A stretch of 64,000 nt of DNA, taken from NCBI RefSeq assembly GCF_023276655.1, contig NZ_JALGRK010000002.1, positions 1 to 64,000 of the forward strand, given 5' to 3'. Within the stretch, counting starts at the first letter, position 1; each line of letters opens with the position of its first letter. Shown here one piece after another: positions 24,839 to 35,000 of the stretch. The position numbers were made by a program, and so were the translations under genes. Source of the stretch: Olsenella intestinalis (GTDB taxonomy: Bacteria > Actinomycetota > Coriobacteriia > Coriobacteriales > Atopobiaceae). Under the pieces are notes generated by a model, which saw nothing but the letters and a program-made list of their open reading frames with translations, was not told the DNA's origin and did not search any database.

Positions 24839-26302
24839 ATGACACAGCACAAGAACAACCCGGCAATCGTCGCTGGCCTGCTCGGCGCAGTCGTCGCCTG
24901 CACGCCCGCCATCGCTCTCGCCGCCGGCGAGAGGGCCCAGGATTCCTCGCTGCTCGACACGCCCCTCGTTCCCTTCGCCCTCGGCGCCGTCACGGGAGCC
25001 GCCCTCACGGGCACCGTCGCGATCATCGCGCACGCCGTTCGCTCCCGCGAGCGCGACACCGAGGCCTACTTCGACTTCCCCGAGGTCATGGCCCCCGCGG
25101 CCGAGGCCCCGCTGACCCTCGACGACGAGCCTGTCGAAACCTCCGCGGCCGGCCTTCCCGCACCGTCTCACGTCGCGCCCTCCCATGCCGAGAAGAGCGC
25201 GGCGCCTTCCCCCGAGCCGCGCCACGGCAAGGCGGCGCCCTCCGTCGCCGCAGCCGCAGCCGCCCGGCGCGCCGCCGACGACTGGCGCAACACCGGCGCC
25301 ATCGACGTCCTTCCGGTCGCCTCGCAGCAGCCCGAACCGGCCCCCGAGGCCGCGCCCGCCGCAACCGCCGCGCCGGCCCCCGAGGCCGCGCCCGCGCGCC
25401 CCGCAAGCTCCGGCCCCGCGCACGTCGCCACCGACTACACGCAGGTCGCCGAGAACTACGTCCGTCGCCAGACCCTCAAGGAGCGCATGGCCGCCCGCGC
25501 CCGCGGCGTGGCCGACATCCTCGCCGACCGCCTCGGCGGAGACCGCTTCGAGGGCCTGCCCATCATCGAGCGCGCCGACGGCACGGTCGGCGACGTGGGA
25601 ACCAGCTGGTGGAACGCCCGCCTGGGCGACTCCGTCCGCCTCGTCGGCGACCTGAGCGACCAGAAGAGCGACGTCTCGGCGGACCTCTCCGACCTCACGG
25701 TCCCCGGCTGGATGGACGACATCTCGCAGGACGCCGCTGCGACCCCGGACGCCGCCGCCATCCAGGCCGAGCGCGAGGCCGAGGCCGCCCGCCGCGCCGC
25801 CAACGACCGCTCCATCAGCATCGCCCACGCGGTCGCCACGGTCGACCAGTGCTCCTATCCCGAGCACCGCACGATCGACGACCTCGACGCCTCCGACGAC
25901 TGGGAGACCGCCCTCAAGGCCATGGGCGAGAAGATCGCGCAGTACGGCTCCGCGCCCGTCTTCGCCGACGTCGTCGGCGGGGCAGACACGATCGACGACC
26001 CCGACACCCTCGAGGGCCCGACCGGCTTCATCCCCTTCAGGACCCCCGCCGGCCACCCCGAGGTCGTCGACACCTCGACCTACGTCGACTACCTCATCGG
26101 CGACGAGTTCGCCCAGAACCAGTCCAAGGCAGCGCGCAAGTCCTCCCGTGACTACCTGCGCGTCATCGAGGGCGGCTCGCAGGCCCTCACCGGCACCTCG
26201 CCCCTCAGGCGTCGCGGCGCCAACCGTCACGCCTCCGACAAGGCGACCGTCGAGTATCGCCCGCGCCACATGGCAATGCCGCTGTCCGCTAAGGAGGCCT
26301 AG
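24839..26302 (+). CDS. Unrecognised Ala/Pro-rich membrane protein
   Basis: I do not recognise this 487-residue protein. Residues 8-30 look like a signal peptide or first helix (AIVAGLLGAVVACTPAIALAAG), and residues 42-65 form a second hydrophobic segment. The rest is soluble, with an Ala/Pro/Glu-rich linker (about 80-200) and a C-terminal part with recognisable blocks (LKERMAARARGVADILADRLGG, SSWWN-like TSWWNARLGD, YVDYLIGDEFAQNQSKAARKSSRDYLRVIEGG) that look conserved and folded. GGAGGAGAGG precedes ATG 24839; an earlier in-frame start at 24689 has no ribosome binding site. The VanZ-like gene starts two bases after its stop, so they are co-transcribed. A cell-envelope role is only a guess from that neighbour. 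Confidence 0.75.
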   Translation: MTQHKNNPAIVAGLLGAVVACTPAIALAAGERAQDSSLLDTPLVPFALGAVTGAALTGTVAIIAHAVRSRERDTEAYFDFPEVMAPAAEAPLTLDDEPVETSAAGLPAPSHVAPSHAEKSAAPSPEPRHGKAAPSVAAAAAARRAADDWRNTGAIDVLPVASQQPEPAPEAAPAATAAPAPEAAPARPASSGPAHVATDYTQVAENYVRRQTLKERMAARARGVADILADRLGGDRFEGLPIIERADGTVGDVGTSWWNARLGDSVRLVGDLSDQKSDVSADLSDLTVPGWMDDISQDAAATPDAAAIQAEREAEAARRAANDRSISIAHAVATVDQCSYPEHRTIDDLDASDDWETALKAMGEKIAQYGSAPVFADVVGGADTIDDPDTLEGPTGFIPFRTPAGHPEVVDTSTYVDYLIGDEFAQNQSKAARKSSRDYLRVIEGGSQALTGTSPLRRRGANRHASDKATVEYRPRHMAMPLSAKEA

Positions 26303-26304
26303 GC

Positions 26305-26784
26305 GTGCAGGACAAGGCCGGCCGCGACTCCCGGCTCACGCTCCTGCTCGTCCTCTCCATCGCATGGACGGCCGTCATCTGGGGCCACTCGCTCATGAGT
26401 GGCCCCGTCTCGGGTGCAGAGAGCTCCTTCGTCGTCAGCCTCGCGCGCCCGCTCTTCGAGGCGCTCGGCGTCCGCGACGTCAACCTCATGGGCCATGTCG
26501 TCCGCAAGCTCGCGCACTTCAGCGAGTACGCTCTCCTCGGCCTGCTCACGGGCCTTCTCCGCGCTCGCCTCAACCACGTGGCGGCGCCTCGCGCGGCGGT
26601 CGTCGCAAGCGTCCTCTGGCCCGTCCTCGCGCCCGTCGTCGACGAGTGCATCCAGCGCTTCGTGCCCGGCCGATCCGGCCAGCCCACCGACGTCCTCATC
26701 GACCTCTCGGGCGTCCTTCTCGGCACCCTCGTCGCGCTCGCCGTCGCCCGCGCCGCCTCCGCCCGCCGCAGCCCCGCGCGCTAG
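26305..26784 (+). CDS. VanZ-like membrane protein
   Basis: A 159-residue protein with four predicted membrane helices and the VanZ-family motifs RKLAHFSEYALLG and DECIQRFVPGRSGQPTDVLIDLSGVLLG. VanZ gives low-level teicoplanin resistance in enterococci, but most family members are of unknown function and not linked to resistance; no other van genes are present here. GTG 26305 follows AAGGAGG (26291-26297), two bases after the previous stop. A GC-rich gap of about 140 bases with a short hairpin (near 26841-26857) separates it from livJ. Confidence 0.85.
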   Translation: MQDKAGRDSRLTLLLVLSIAWTAVIWGHSLMSGPVSGAESSFVVSLARPLFEALGVRDVNLMGHVVRKLAHFSEYALLGLLTGLLRARLNHVAAPRAAVVASVLWPVLAPVVDECIQRFVPGRSGQPTDVLIDLSGVLLGTLVALAVARAASARRSPAR

Positions 26785-26925
26785 CGGCCGCGCGGCCCCA
26801 GGGCGCCCCCACGTTACAGAACCAATAACCTTGCCCCGGCAGCCCCGCCTGCGGGGCCGCGTCCGCCTACAGTGTTCACACCACGGCGGGCACGGCCCGC
26901 GCACCTCACTCAAAAGGCGGAAGCA

Positions 26926-28119
26926 ATGGCACATACCATCTCAAGGCGAGACTTCCTCAGGCTCTCCGGCGCCTCGTGCGCGGCGGCCCTCGCCCCCTCC
27001 ATCCTCGCGGGCTGCGCACGCCCCAAGGTGGACGAAAACGTGATCAAGGTCGGCGTCATGGGCCCGTACTCCGGCGAGGTCGCCCAGTACGGCCTGGCCG
27101 TCCGCAGCGGCGTCGAGCTCTTCGTCAAGCAGCTCAACGCGGCCGGCGGCATCAACGGCAAGCGCATCGAGCTCGACATACAGGACGAGAAGGGCGACGC
27201 GACCGAGGCCGTCAACGTCTACTACAAGATGATGGAGGACGGCGTCGTTGCCATCATCGGCGACGTCACCTCCACGCCCTCGATCGCGGTCGCCCAGGCG
27301 TCGCTGCGCGACAACATGCCGCTCGTCTCGGGCTCCGCGACGGCGCCCGACCTCATCAAGTACGGGCACAACACCTTCCGCACCTGCATCACCGACCCCT
27401 TCCAGGGCCGCGTCATGGCCGACTTCGCGGCCAAGCAGGGCTACAAGGTCGTAGGCACCATCTACAACTCCGGTGGCGACTACGAGGTCGGCGTCAACGA
27501 CGCCTTCGTCCGCCGCGCGCAGGAGAAGGGCATCCAGATCTCGCGCCAGGAGGGCTACGCGGCCGGCGACGTCGACTTCAAGGCCCAGCTCACCTCCATC
27601 ATCGCGACCAAGCCCGACGCGATCCTATCGCCCAACTACTACCAGGACGACGGCAAGATCGTCACCCAGGCCCGCGAGCTCGGCTTCAAGGGTGCCTTCC
27701 TCGGCGCCGACGGCTGGGCCAACATCGTCGGCGGCGAGCAGGAGTACGCGAGCGCGGCCGACCTCGAGGGCTGCTTCTACGACTCCTCCTTCGTCTCGGC
27801 AAACGACGCGGCCAACGTCCAGGACTTCATCCGCGCCTTCAACGACGAGTTCCACGAGCAGCCCACCAACTTCTGCGCGCTCGGCTACGACGCCGCGATG
27901 ATCATGTTCGACGCCATCCGCAGGGTGGAGGAGGGCGGTGCCAGGCCCAGCGAGACCGAGGCCTACCGCGCCGGCATCATCGACGCGATCGCGACCGGCC
28001 ACGTCGAGGGCGTCACGGGCGCCATCTCCTTCGAGGGCACGGGCGACCCGGTCAAGTCCACCCTCATCATCACCTTCGAGAACGGCGTCGAGAAGATCTT
28101 CGACACGATCTCCTCCTAG
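26926..28119 (+). CDS. livJ: Branched-chain amino acid ABC transporter, substrate-binding lipoprotein
   Basis: A 397-residue type I periplasmic-binding-protein fold of the Leu/Ile/Val family that captures amino acids outside the membrane for the LivHMGF permease. The N-terminus combines a Tat-type motif (SRRDFLRL) with a lipobox (LAGC, Cys30), so it is probably exported folded and lipid-anchored. Family landmarks are GVMGPYSGEVAQYG, NAAGGINGK, GDVTSTPSIAVA and GADGW. ATG 26926 has AAAGGCGGA just upstream; an in-frame start at 26872 would precede the signal. The real ligand may be another amino acid or small amide. Confidence 0.92.
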   Translation: MAHTISRRDFLRLSGASCAAALAPSILAGCARPKVDENVIKVGVMGPYSGEVAQYGLAVRSGVELFVKQLNAAGGINGKRIELDIQDEKGDATEAVNVYYKMMEDGVVAIIGDVTSTPSIAVAQASLRDNMPLVSGSATAPDLIKYGHNTFRTCITDPFQGRVMADFAAKQGYKVVGTIYNSGGDYEVGVNDAFVRRAQEKGIQISRQEGYAAGDVDFKAQLTSIIATKPDAILSPNYYQDDGKIVTQARELGFKGAFLGADGWANIVGGEQEYASAADLEGCFYDSSFVSANDAANVQDFIRAFNDEFHEQPTNFCALGYDAAMIMFDAIRRVEEGGARPSETEAYRAGIIDAIATGHVEGVTGAISFEGTGDPVKSTLIITFENGVEKIFDTISS

Positions 28120-28211
28120 CCCCTCGTCCGCGCGGGCGCTACGCCCGCACCGCCCGGCCGCCTCGGCCGGGCCGCATTGTCAGCCTTCGAACCCGAAGGG
28201 AAGTGTTTGCC

Positions 28212-29087
28212 TTGACGTTTCTGACGCAGGTGCTCAACGGTTTGCAGCTGGGCAGCATCTACGCGCTCGTCGCTTTGGGCTACACGATGGTCTACGGCAT
28301 CATCCTGCTGCTCAACTTCGCGCACGGCGACATCATCATGGTCGGCGCGTACATCTCCTGGGTCGCGATGGCGAGCCTGGGGCTTCACCCGGCGATTGCC
28401 GTCGTCCTCTCCATCGGCGGCTGCGCGCTGCTCGGCGTGCTGATCGACAAGGTGGCCTACGCGCCCCTGCGCAACGCCCCCAGGCTCTCGATCCTCATCA
28501 CGGCGATCGGCGTCTCGTACTTCCTCGAGAACGGCGCCCAGCTCGTCTTCGGCGCCGACGCCAAGGTCGTGCCGGCCTTCGTCGACGCGCCCAACATCGT
28601 CGTCGGCGACGCGCACGTCTCGGTCATCGCCGTCATCACCATCGTCGTGACTGCCGTCTCCACGGCCGTCCTCACCTTCCTCGTCCAGAGGACCAAGCTC
28701 GGCCGCGCCATGCGCGCCGTCTCCGAGGACATGGGCGCCGCCCGCCTGATGGGCATCAACGTCAACACGACGATCTCGTTCACCTTCGCCGTCGGCTCCG
28801 CGCTCGCCGGCATCGGCGCGATCCTCTACAGCATGGCGTACGCCCAGGCCACGCCCACCATGGGCATCATGCTCGGCACCAAGGCCTTCGTGGCCGCGGT
28901 CCTCGGCGGCATCGGCTCGATCCCCGGCGCGGTCATCGGCGGCCTGCTCGTGGGCTTCGCCGAGGTCCTCGTCTCGGCGATCGGCCTCTCCGTCTGGAAG
29001 GACGCCGTCGTCTTCGCCCTGCTCATCATCGTCCTCATCGTGAGGCCCACGGGCATCCTCGGCCGCACCATGAACGAGAAGGTCTAG
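28212..29087 (+). CDS. livH: Branched-chain amino acid ABC transporter permease LivH
   Basis: A 291-residue integral membrane permease with about eight helices, one half of the transport channel. It starts TFLTQVLNGLQLGSIYALVALGYTMVYGI, the classic LivH opening, and has the EAA-like cytoplasmic loop near GINVNTTISFTFAVGSALAGIG. I use TTG 28212 because GAAGGGAAG ends eight bases before it; an alternative GTG (28203) overlaps that sequence. A gap of 92 bases from livJ has no terminator that I can see. Confidence 0.93.
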   Translation: MTFLTQVLNGLQLGSIYALVALGYTMVYGIILLLNFAHGDIIMVGAYISWVAMASLGLHPAIAVVLSIGGCALLGVLIDKVAYAPLRNAPRLSILITAIGVSYFLENGAQLVFGADAKVVPAFVDAPNIVVGDAHVSVIAVITIVVTAVSTAVLTFLVQRTKLGRAMRAVSEDMGAARLMGINVNTTISFTFAVGSALAGIGAILYSMAYAQATPTMGIMLGTKAFVAAVLGGIGSIPGAVIGGLLVGFAEVLVSAIGLSVWKDAVVFALLIIVLIVRPTGILGRTMNEKV

Positions 29088-29096
29088 GAGGCGACC

Positions 29097-30230
29097 ATGG
29101 CTAACGAGAAGAGCACGAACGTGGCCGGCGCCCGACCGGAGGGTGCCACCGCCACGCGCGCCAGGCGCACCCTTTCGACGCCCGCGCGCTACGTCATCAA
29201 CACGATCCTGGTCGTCGCGTTCCTCGTGATCGGCGACCTCATGGTCTCCGGTGGCGCGATCTCGCGCTACCAGGGCTTCGTCCTGCAGCAGGTCGGCATC
29301 TACATCATCATGGCCGTCTCGCTCAACATCGCGACCGGCTACCTCGGCCAGCTCCCGCTCGGCCACGCCGGCTTCATGTCGATCGGCGGCTACTCCTGCG
29401 CGATCTTCATCATCCGCGTCTCCGAGGCGATCGGCGTGACGTCGCAGGACTTCATCAACGGCACGCCCGTCTGCGGCCTGCTGTTCGTGGTCGGCGTCGT
29501 CTTCGGCGGCCTCTGCGCGGCGCTCTCGGGCCTCGTGATCGGCATCCCGGCGCTGCGCCTCAAGGGCGACTACCTCGCCATCATCACGCTCGGCTTCGCC
29601 GAGATCATCCGCGTCGTCATGCTCAACATCGACACGGTCGTGGGCTTCGAGCTCACCGGCGGCGCCAAGGGCCTCATCGGCATCCCGCCCTACACGTCGT
29701 TCCTCAACGTCTTCGCCGTTGTCGCCATCTCGCTCTTCCTCATCCACACGATGATGAAGTCGCGCCACGGCCGCGCGATCCTGGCCATCCGCGACAACGA
29801 GATCGCCGCCGAGGCCACGGGCGTCAACACCACCTACTACAAGACCTTCGCCTTCGTCGTCTCGGCGTTCTTCGCCGGCGTCGCAGGGGCCCTCTACGCG
29901 GGCTGCATCGGCGTCATGGCGCCCGCGCGCTTCGGCTTCATGAAGTCGATCGAGATCCTGGTCATGGTCGTCCTCGGCGGCATGGGCTCCATGCTCGGCT
30001 CGGTCGTCTCGGCCACGGTCCTCACGATCCTGCCCGAGGCCCTGCGCGCCTTCGCCGACTACCGCATGATCGCCTACGCCGTCGTGCTCATCCTCACCAT
30101 GATCTTCCGCCCGCAGGGCCTCATGGGACGCTACGACTTCTCGCTCGGCAACGTGATCGAGCACCTCATGAACGGCGAGCTCCCCTGGGCCCGCAAGAAG
30201 GCGGACAAGGAGGCCGATGCCAATGCCTAA
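29097..30230 (+). CDS. livM: Branched-chain amino acid ABC transporter permease LivM
   Basis: The second permease subunit (377 residues, about ten helices) that pairs with LivH. It has the LivM landmarks MAVSLNIATGYLGQLPLGHAGFMSIGGY, LRLKGDYLAIITLGFAEIIR and GMGSMLGSVVSATVLTILPEALR. ATG 29097 has GGAGG a few bases upstream, nine bases after livH. A charged N-terminal tail (1-30) and a Lys-rich C-terminal tail lie in the cytoplasm. It overlaps livG by eight bases. Confidence 0.94.
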   Translation: MANEKSTNVAGARPEGATATRARRTLSTPARYVINTILVVAFLVIGDLMVSGGAISRYQGFVLQQVGIYIIMAVSLNIATGYLGQLPLGHAGFMSIGGYSCAIFIIRVSEAIGVTSQDFINGTPVCGLLFVVGVVFGGLCAALSGLVIGIPALRLKGDYLAIITLGFAEIIRVVMLNIDTVVGFELTGGAKGLIGIPPYTSFLNVFAVVAISLFLIHTMMKSRHGRAILAIRDNEIAAEATGVNTTYYKTFAFVVSAFFAGVAGALYAGCIGVMAPARFGFMKSIEILVMVVLGGMGSMLGSVVSATVLTILPEALRAFADYRMIAYAVVLILTMIFRPQGLMGRYDFSLGNVIEHLMNGELPWARKKADKEADANA

Positions 30231-31071
30231 TAAGCACGAGAGGTCCGTCCTCGTCCAGATGGAGACCCCCAACCTGATCCCCGAGCGCGACCTCGGCCAG
30301 ATCCCCGTGCTCGAGGCCAAGCACCTCGGCATCGACTTCGGCGGCCTCACCGCCGTGGACGACTTCAACATCGCCATGGGCAAGACCGAGATCTCCGGCC
30401 TGATCGGCCCCAACGGCGCCGGCAAGACCACGATCTTCAACCTGCTGACCAACGTCTACAAGCCCACGCGCGGCACCATCCTCGTCGACGGCTACGACAC
30501 CGCGGGCATGAGCATGGTCCAGGTCAACAAGATGGGCATCGCCCGCACCTTCCAGAACATCCGCCTCTTCGACAAGATGTCGGTCGTCGACAACATCCTC
30601 GTCGGCTTCGGCAACCAGATGGGCACCTCGCTTGCGACCGACCTGCTGCGCCTGCCTGCGCACTGGCGCCGCGAGAGGGAGTTCCGCGACCGCGCGATGG
30701 ACCTCCTCGGCATCTTCGACATGCAGCGCTTCGCCAACACCGAGGCCGGCAACCTGCCCTACGGCGCCCAGCGCCGCCTCGAGATCCTGCGTGCGCTCGC
30801 GACCGAGCCCAAGGTGCTCCTGCTCGACGAGCCCGCAGCGGGCATGAACCCGAACGAGACCGAGGAGCTGATGGAGAACATCCAGAAGATCCGCGACGAG
30901 TTCCAGATCGCGATCCTGCTCATCGAGCACGACATGGGCCTCGTCATGGGCATCTGCGAGGTCGTCGGCGTGCTCGACTACGGCCGCATCATCGCGAAGG
31001 GCACGCCCGACCAGATCCAGAACGACCCTCAGGTCATCGAGGCCTACCTGGGCAAGCAGGAGGTGATCTAA
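30223..31071 (+). CDS. livG: Branched-chain amino acid ABC transporter ATPase LivG
   Basis: An ABC ATPase (282 residues) that drives LivHM. It has Walker A GPNGAGKTT, the Q-loop in ARTFQNIRLF, the signature LPYGAQRRLE (LivG proteins have a degenerate LSGGQ), Walker B LLLDEPAAGM and the switch His in IEHDMG. ATG 30223 is preferred over ATG 30217 because AAGGAGG (30207-30213) is nine rather than three bases away. The start lies inside the end of livM, which implies coupled translation. An N-terminal extension of about 25 residues precedes the ATPase fold. Confidence 0.94.
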   Translation: MPNKHERSVLVQMETPNLIPERDLGQIPVLEAKHLGIDFGGLTAVDDFNIAMGKTEISGLIGPNGAGKTTIFNLLTNVYKPTRGTILVDGYDTAGMSMVQVNKMGIARTFQNIRLFDKMSVVDNILVGFGNQMGTSLATDLLRLPAHWRREREFRDRAMDLLGIFDMQRFANTEAGNLPYGAQRRLEILRALATEPKVLLLDEPAAGMNPNETEELMENIQKIRDEFQIAILLIEHDMGLVMGICEVVGVLDYGRIIAKGTPDQIQNDPQVIEAYLGKQEVI

Positions 31072-31779
31072 GTGGCGCTCCTCTCCGTCCGCGACCTGCA
31101 CGTCTCCTACGGCGCGATCAAGGCCGTCCGCGGCATCTCGTTCGACATCGAGCGCGGCGAGATCGTCACGCTCATCGGCGCGAACGGCGCCGGCAAGTCC
31201 ACGACCCTCAACACCATCGCGGGTCTCATCAAGCCCGACAGCGGTTCGATCGAGCTCTCGGGCGAGAGCATCGTCGGCGTCCGTCCCCATAAGATCGTCG
31301 AGAAGGGCCTGGCGCTCTGCCCCGAGGGGCGCCGCGTCTTCACGCGCATGAGCGTCGCCGAGAACCTCGACATGGGCGGCTACACCCGCACCGATGCGGA
31401 GAACGCCGAGACGATCAAGGTCGTCTACGAGCGCTTCCCGCGCCTGAGGGAGCGCGTCGGCCAGTTCGCCGGAACCATGAGCGGAGGCGAGCAGCAGATG
31501 CTGGCCATGGGCCGCGCGCTCATGAGCAAGCCTGACCTGCTCATGCTCGACGAGCCGTCCATGGGCCTCGCGCCGATCCTCGTCCAGGAGATCTTCGACA
31601 TCATCAAGGAGCTCAACCGGCAGGGGACCACGATCCTGCTCGTCGAGCAGAACGCCTCGATGGCGCTCTCGATCGCCGACCGCGGCTACGTCCTCGAGGT
31701 CGGCCGCACCGTCAAGAGCGGCTCGGGCAAAGAGCTCCTCCACGACGACGACGTCAGGAAGGCCTATCTCGGAGGCTAG
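31072..31779 (+). CDS. livF: Branched-chain amino acid ABC transporter ATPase LivF
   Basis: The second ATPase (235 residues), forming a heterodimer with LivG. Motifs are Walker A GANGAGKST, signature MSGGEQQML, Walker B LLMLDEPSMGL and the switch His replaced by Gln (VEQNAS), as usual for LivF. GTG 31072 directly follows the livG stop, and AGGAGGTGA (31059-31067) is a strong ribosome binding site. It is the last gene of the operon; a terminator follows at 31829. Confidence 0.95.
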   Translation: MALLSVRDLHVSYGAIKAVRGISFDIERGEIVTLIGANGAGKSTTLNTIAGLIKPDSGSIELSGESIVGVRPHKIVEKGLALCPEGRRVFTRMSVAENLDMGGYTRTDAENAETIKVVYERFPRLRERVGQFAGTMSGGEQQMLAMGRALMSKPDLLMLDEPSMGLAPILVQEIFDIIKELNRQGTTILLVEQNASMALSIADRGYVLEVGRTVKSGSGKELLHDDDVRKAYLGG

Positions 31780-31828
31780 GCCTCTCCGCTCCCGCGCTCG
31801 ACACTTGCTTCTCACATTGCATGACGCT

Positions 31829-31870
31829 GCCCGCGCAACCACGGAATTACCGAGGTTGTGCGGGCATTTC
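31829..31870 (+). terminator. Terminator of the liv operon
   Basis: A 12-bp stem (31829-31840 with 31854-31865, one G-U pair) with a nested CGG/CCG loop, then ATTTC and a T-rich stretch. Beyond it, 31871-32057 is unusually A/T-rich for this genome around 31975-32010 and probably holds the giant-gene promoter, but I cannot define hexamers with confidence. Confidence 0.7.
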
Positions 31871-32057
31871 GCTTGCATTCTTTCTGTTTCTCTCGTCCGC
31901 TCCGTCAGCCGCCGAGAAAATGAGACCCGTCAACTGACAAGCCCCTGCCTGCAGGCCCCGATAACACCCCCTAGCACGTAATATTTAGAAAATACGGGTA
32001 ATTATGTGCATTCGCCCGCGCGGGTGCGCTTGGTTGGTTACGACAGTGGAGGGCAGC

Positions 32058-35000
32058 ATGGGTAAGACCATCAGGCCTCGCCTCAGCAGGAAGCTCCTGG
32101 CTCTTCTCGCCATGGGCGTCTTTGCGGCCGTTCTCGTTGCGGGCACCGCGTTCGCGCTTGGCGCCTTCACCGCGCCCTATGCCTATGACGACCCTTTGGC
32201 GGGCGGCGCCCCCTTAGAGCCCCTTGACGAGGCGTACTCGGGGCAGGGGAGCGTCGAGTCGCTGGGCGTCGCCTGTGACGCCGGCGACCTCTCGCGTGCG
32301 CTCGACCCGCAGGCGTCGACCATCAGCGTCACGTTCAAGAACTCCAACGGTTCCACGATCCAGACGATCAGCGAGACCGTGGGTTCCACCTGGCGCTTCC
32401 CGTCCAACCCCACGCCTGCCAGCGGCAAGTACTTCAGCGGCTGGTACACCGCCGCCGAGGGAGGCGTGCGCGTGAACGCGCCACAGACCGTCGAGGCCAC
32501 CTCGCCCACGACGCTCTATGCCCAGTACGGAACCGGCCAGGAGTTCTACCTGATTCCCTCCGACGAGGACGGCGACGGAACCCGCGAGCTTCTCACCTTT
32601 ACCACCGACAGGACCGCGCTTGCCGGCCTGAACATCCACGTCAAGAACGACGGCAAGTACTACAACAAGAGCGAGGCCGCCGTCTCGGGCCTCTCCGCGT
32701 CTGACATCGACTACTGGGTCGGCAACACCGGGACCGCCTACAGCTCCAACTCGTCCATGTACCCGCCTTGGATCAAGACGGGCTGGAGCGAGGTCAACAA
32801 GGCCTCTACCGTGCGTTTTGACGTGAGCTTCAAGAGCGCACAGCCGGTCAGCGTCGCGCTCTGGTTCGACCAGTTCATCAACCTCGAGCGCTTCGAGAAC
32901 CTCGAGTACTTCGACACCTCTCGCTCACGTGACTTCTCGCTTACCTTCGGTGCGTTCAACAAGTACACCGACCTCGACCTCTCCATGCTCGACACGTCCG
33001 CTGCCGAGACCATGTACGCGACCTTCTTCATCCAGTCGGGTACCAAGTCCATCAACATCTCCGGCTGGAACATGACGGGCGTCACCAACGCGGCCGACAT
33101 GTTCCGCGGCTACGACGCGGTCCACCCGCCCATCGAGTCCATCAACATGTCGGGCGTCAAGTGCACCGCCGCCACCAACCTGCGCCAGATGTTCTGGTGC
33201 TGCGACAAGATCAAGGTGATCGACCTCTCCGGCTTCGACTTCAGCAAGGTCACCGACGCCACGAGCATGTTCAATGGCTGCTCCTCGCTCGAGACCATCA
33301 TCACCGCGAAGGGCGCGTCGCTTGCAAGCGCTAACTGCACCAACACCTTCAAGGGATGCAACAACCTCTACGGCCTCGCCATTGCCTCCAACGGCACGCG
33401 CTATACCACGTACTTCAAGAACAAGAACGATACGGGCAAGACCTACGCCAAGACGCGCACGACCTCGCAGGAAGGCTACTTCACGCCCGCCGACGAGAAC
33501 ACCTCGCACACCATCACCTACCACTACAACGCCGACGGCCTCGAGCTCTCGTCGAGCGCGACCACGGCCATCCACGCGCTCTCGCGCACGTATCCCACTA
33601 TCGCCAACCCCCTCTGGCCCCGCACCGGCTTCAAGGCGACCTCCTGGAACACCAGGGCCGACGGAACGGGCACGAGCTACGAGTTCGGCCAGCAGATGAC
33701 CGCGGACCTCACCGAGAACCTCGAGCTGTACCTGCAGTGGAAGCCCAATGCCTACAGCATCACCTTCGACGCGAACGGCGGCACGGGCGAGGCCCCCGCG
33801 CAGACCGGCGTCGCCTACGACGGCGGCACCGTCACCATGCCCGGCGAGGACGTCATCCACCGCGACGGCTACACGCTGCTCGGCTGGGCCCTCTCGCCCT
33901 CTGTCTCGACCCAGACGTGGACCCCGGGCCAGGTCTGCACGAAGCTTACGGACATCGACGGAGACGAGCTTCACGCCTATGCCGTGTGGCGCGCCAACAC
34001 CTACCAGGTCACCTTCGACGGCAACCATGCAAACGGCGGTCCCGCGTCGTGGTCGCAGACGAACAATGCGACCTATGACGGCACCTACACGCTGCCGTCG
34101 AGCAACCCCACGCCCCAGAGCGGCTACTACTTCAGCGGCTGGTACACCGCTCCCGTGGGCGGCACGCGCCTGTCCTCGTCCACCACGGTACAGATCACGC
34201 AGGACACCACCATGTACGCGCAGTACGGCAAGGCGCAAGATTACTATGTCCTCGTTGACGACACCGATGGCGATGGCCTTCGCGACAAGATGACCTTCAC
34301 TGCCGACCCAGCCATGGTCGCGGGCCTCAAGAGCAATTCGTTCATCCTCTCTCGCGATGGCCATATCAACAATACGAACGTTCAGGAGATTGACTACTTC
34401 GTGGCCAATGCAGGTGTGGACTACGTTCTCGAAGGCGCTAACTGGAACAAGACGGTGCCTTGGTGGAAGGAGAACGGCTCGCAGGACACTGGCACCTATA
34501 ACACCAAGACGATGATCAAGAACATTCGCACGGTCTCGTTCGACCAGAGCTTCAAGGACGTCACGCCAAAGAGCTTGAGCCTCTGGTTCGACCAATTCAG
34601 GGCAGTTACAACCTTCGAGAACCCCGAGTACCTGAACACCTCGCGCACCGAGAACTTCGAGTTCGCCTTTGCCGTGATGACCTCTCTCAAGTCGATTGAC
34701 TTTTCGAGCTTCGACACAAGCGCGGCAAAGGATGTGAAGCGCGTGTTCTGGAACAACAGCGCTACGAGCATCAACATCTCGGGTTGGAATTTGGAGAGCG
34801 CGACGGATTGCACCGACATGTTCAGGGACTGCTCCAAGATGACTGATCTCAACATGACGGGTGTCAAGGCCTCCAAGGTCACAAACACGTTCCAGATGTT
34901 CATGAACTGCACGCAGCTTACGATGGTCGACCTCTCGGGCTTCAACCTTTCTGGCGTGACTGACGCGGGAAGCATGTTCAGCGGATGCTCGAAGCTCCAG

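Noticed and set aside
26305-26784. Glycopeptide resistance locus based on the VanZ-like protein
   Set aside because: No vanA, vanH, vanX or VanRS genes nearby; the VanZ family is widespread with other or unknown roles.
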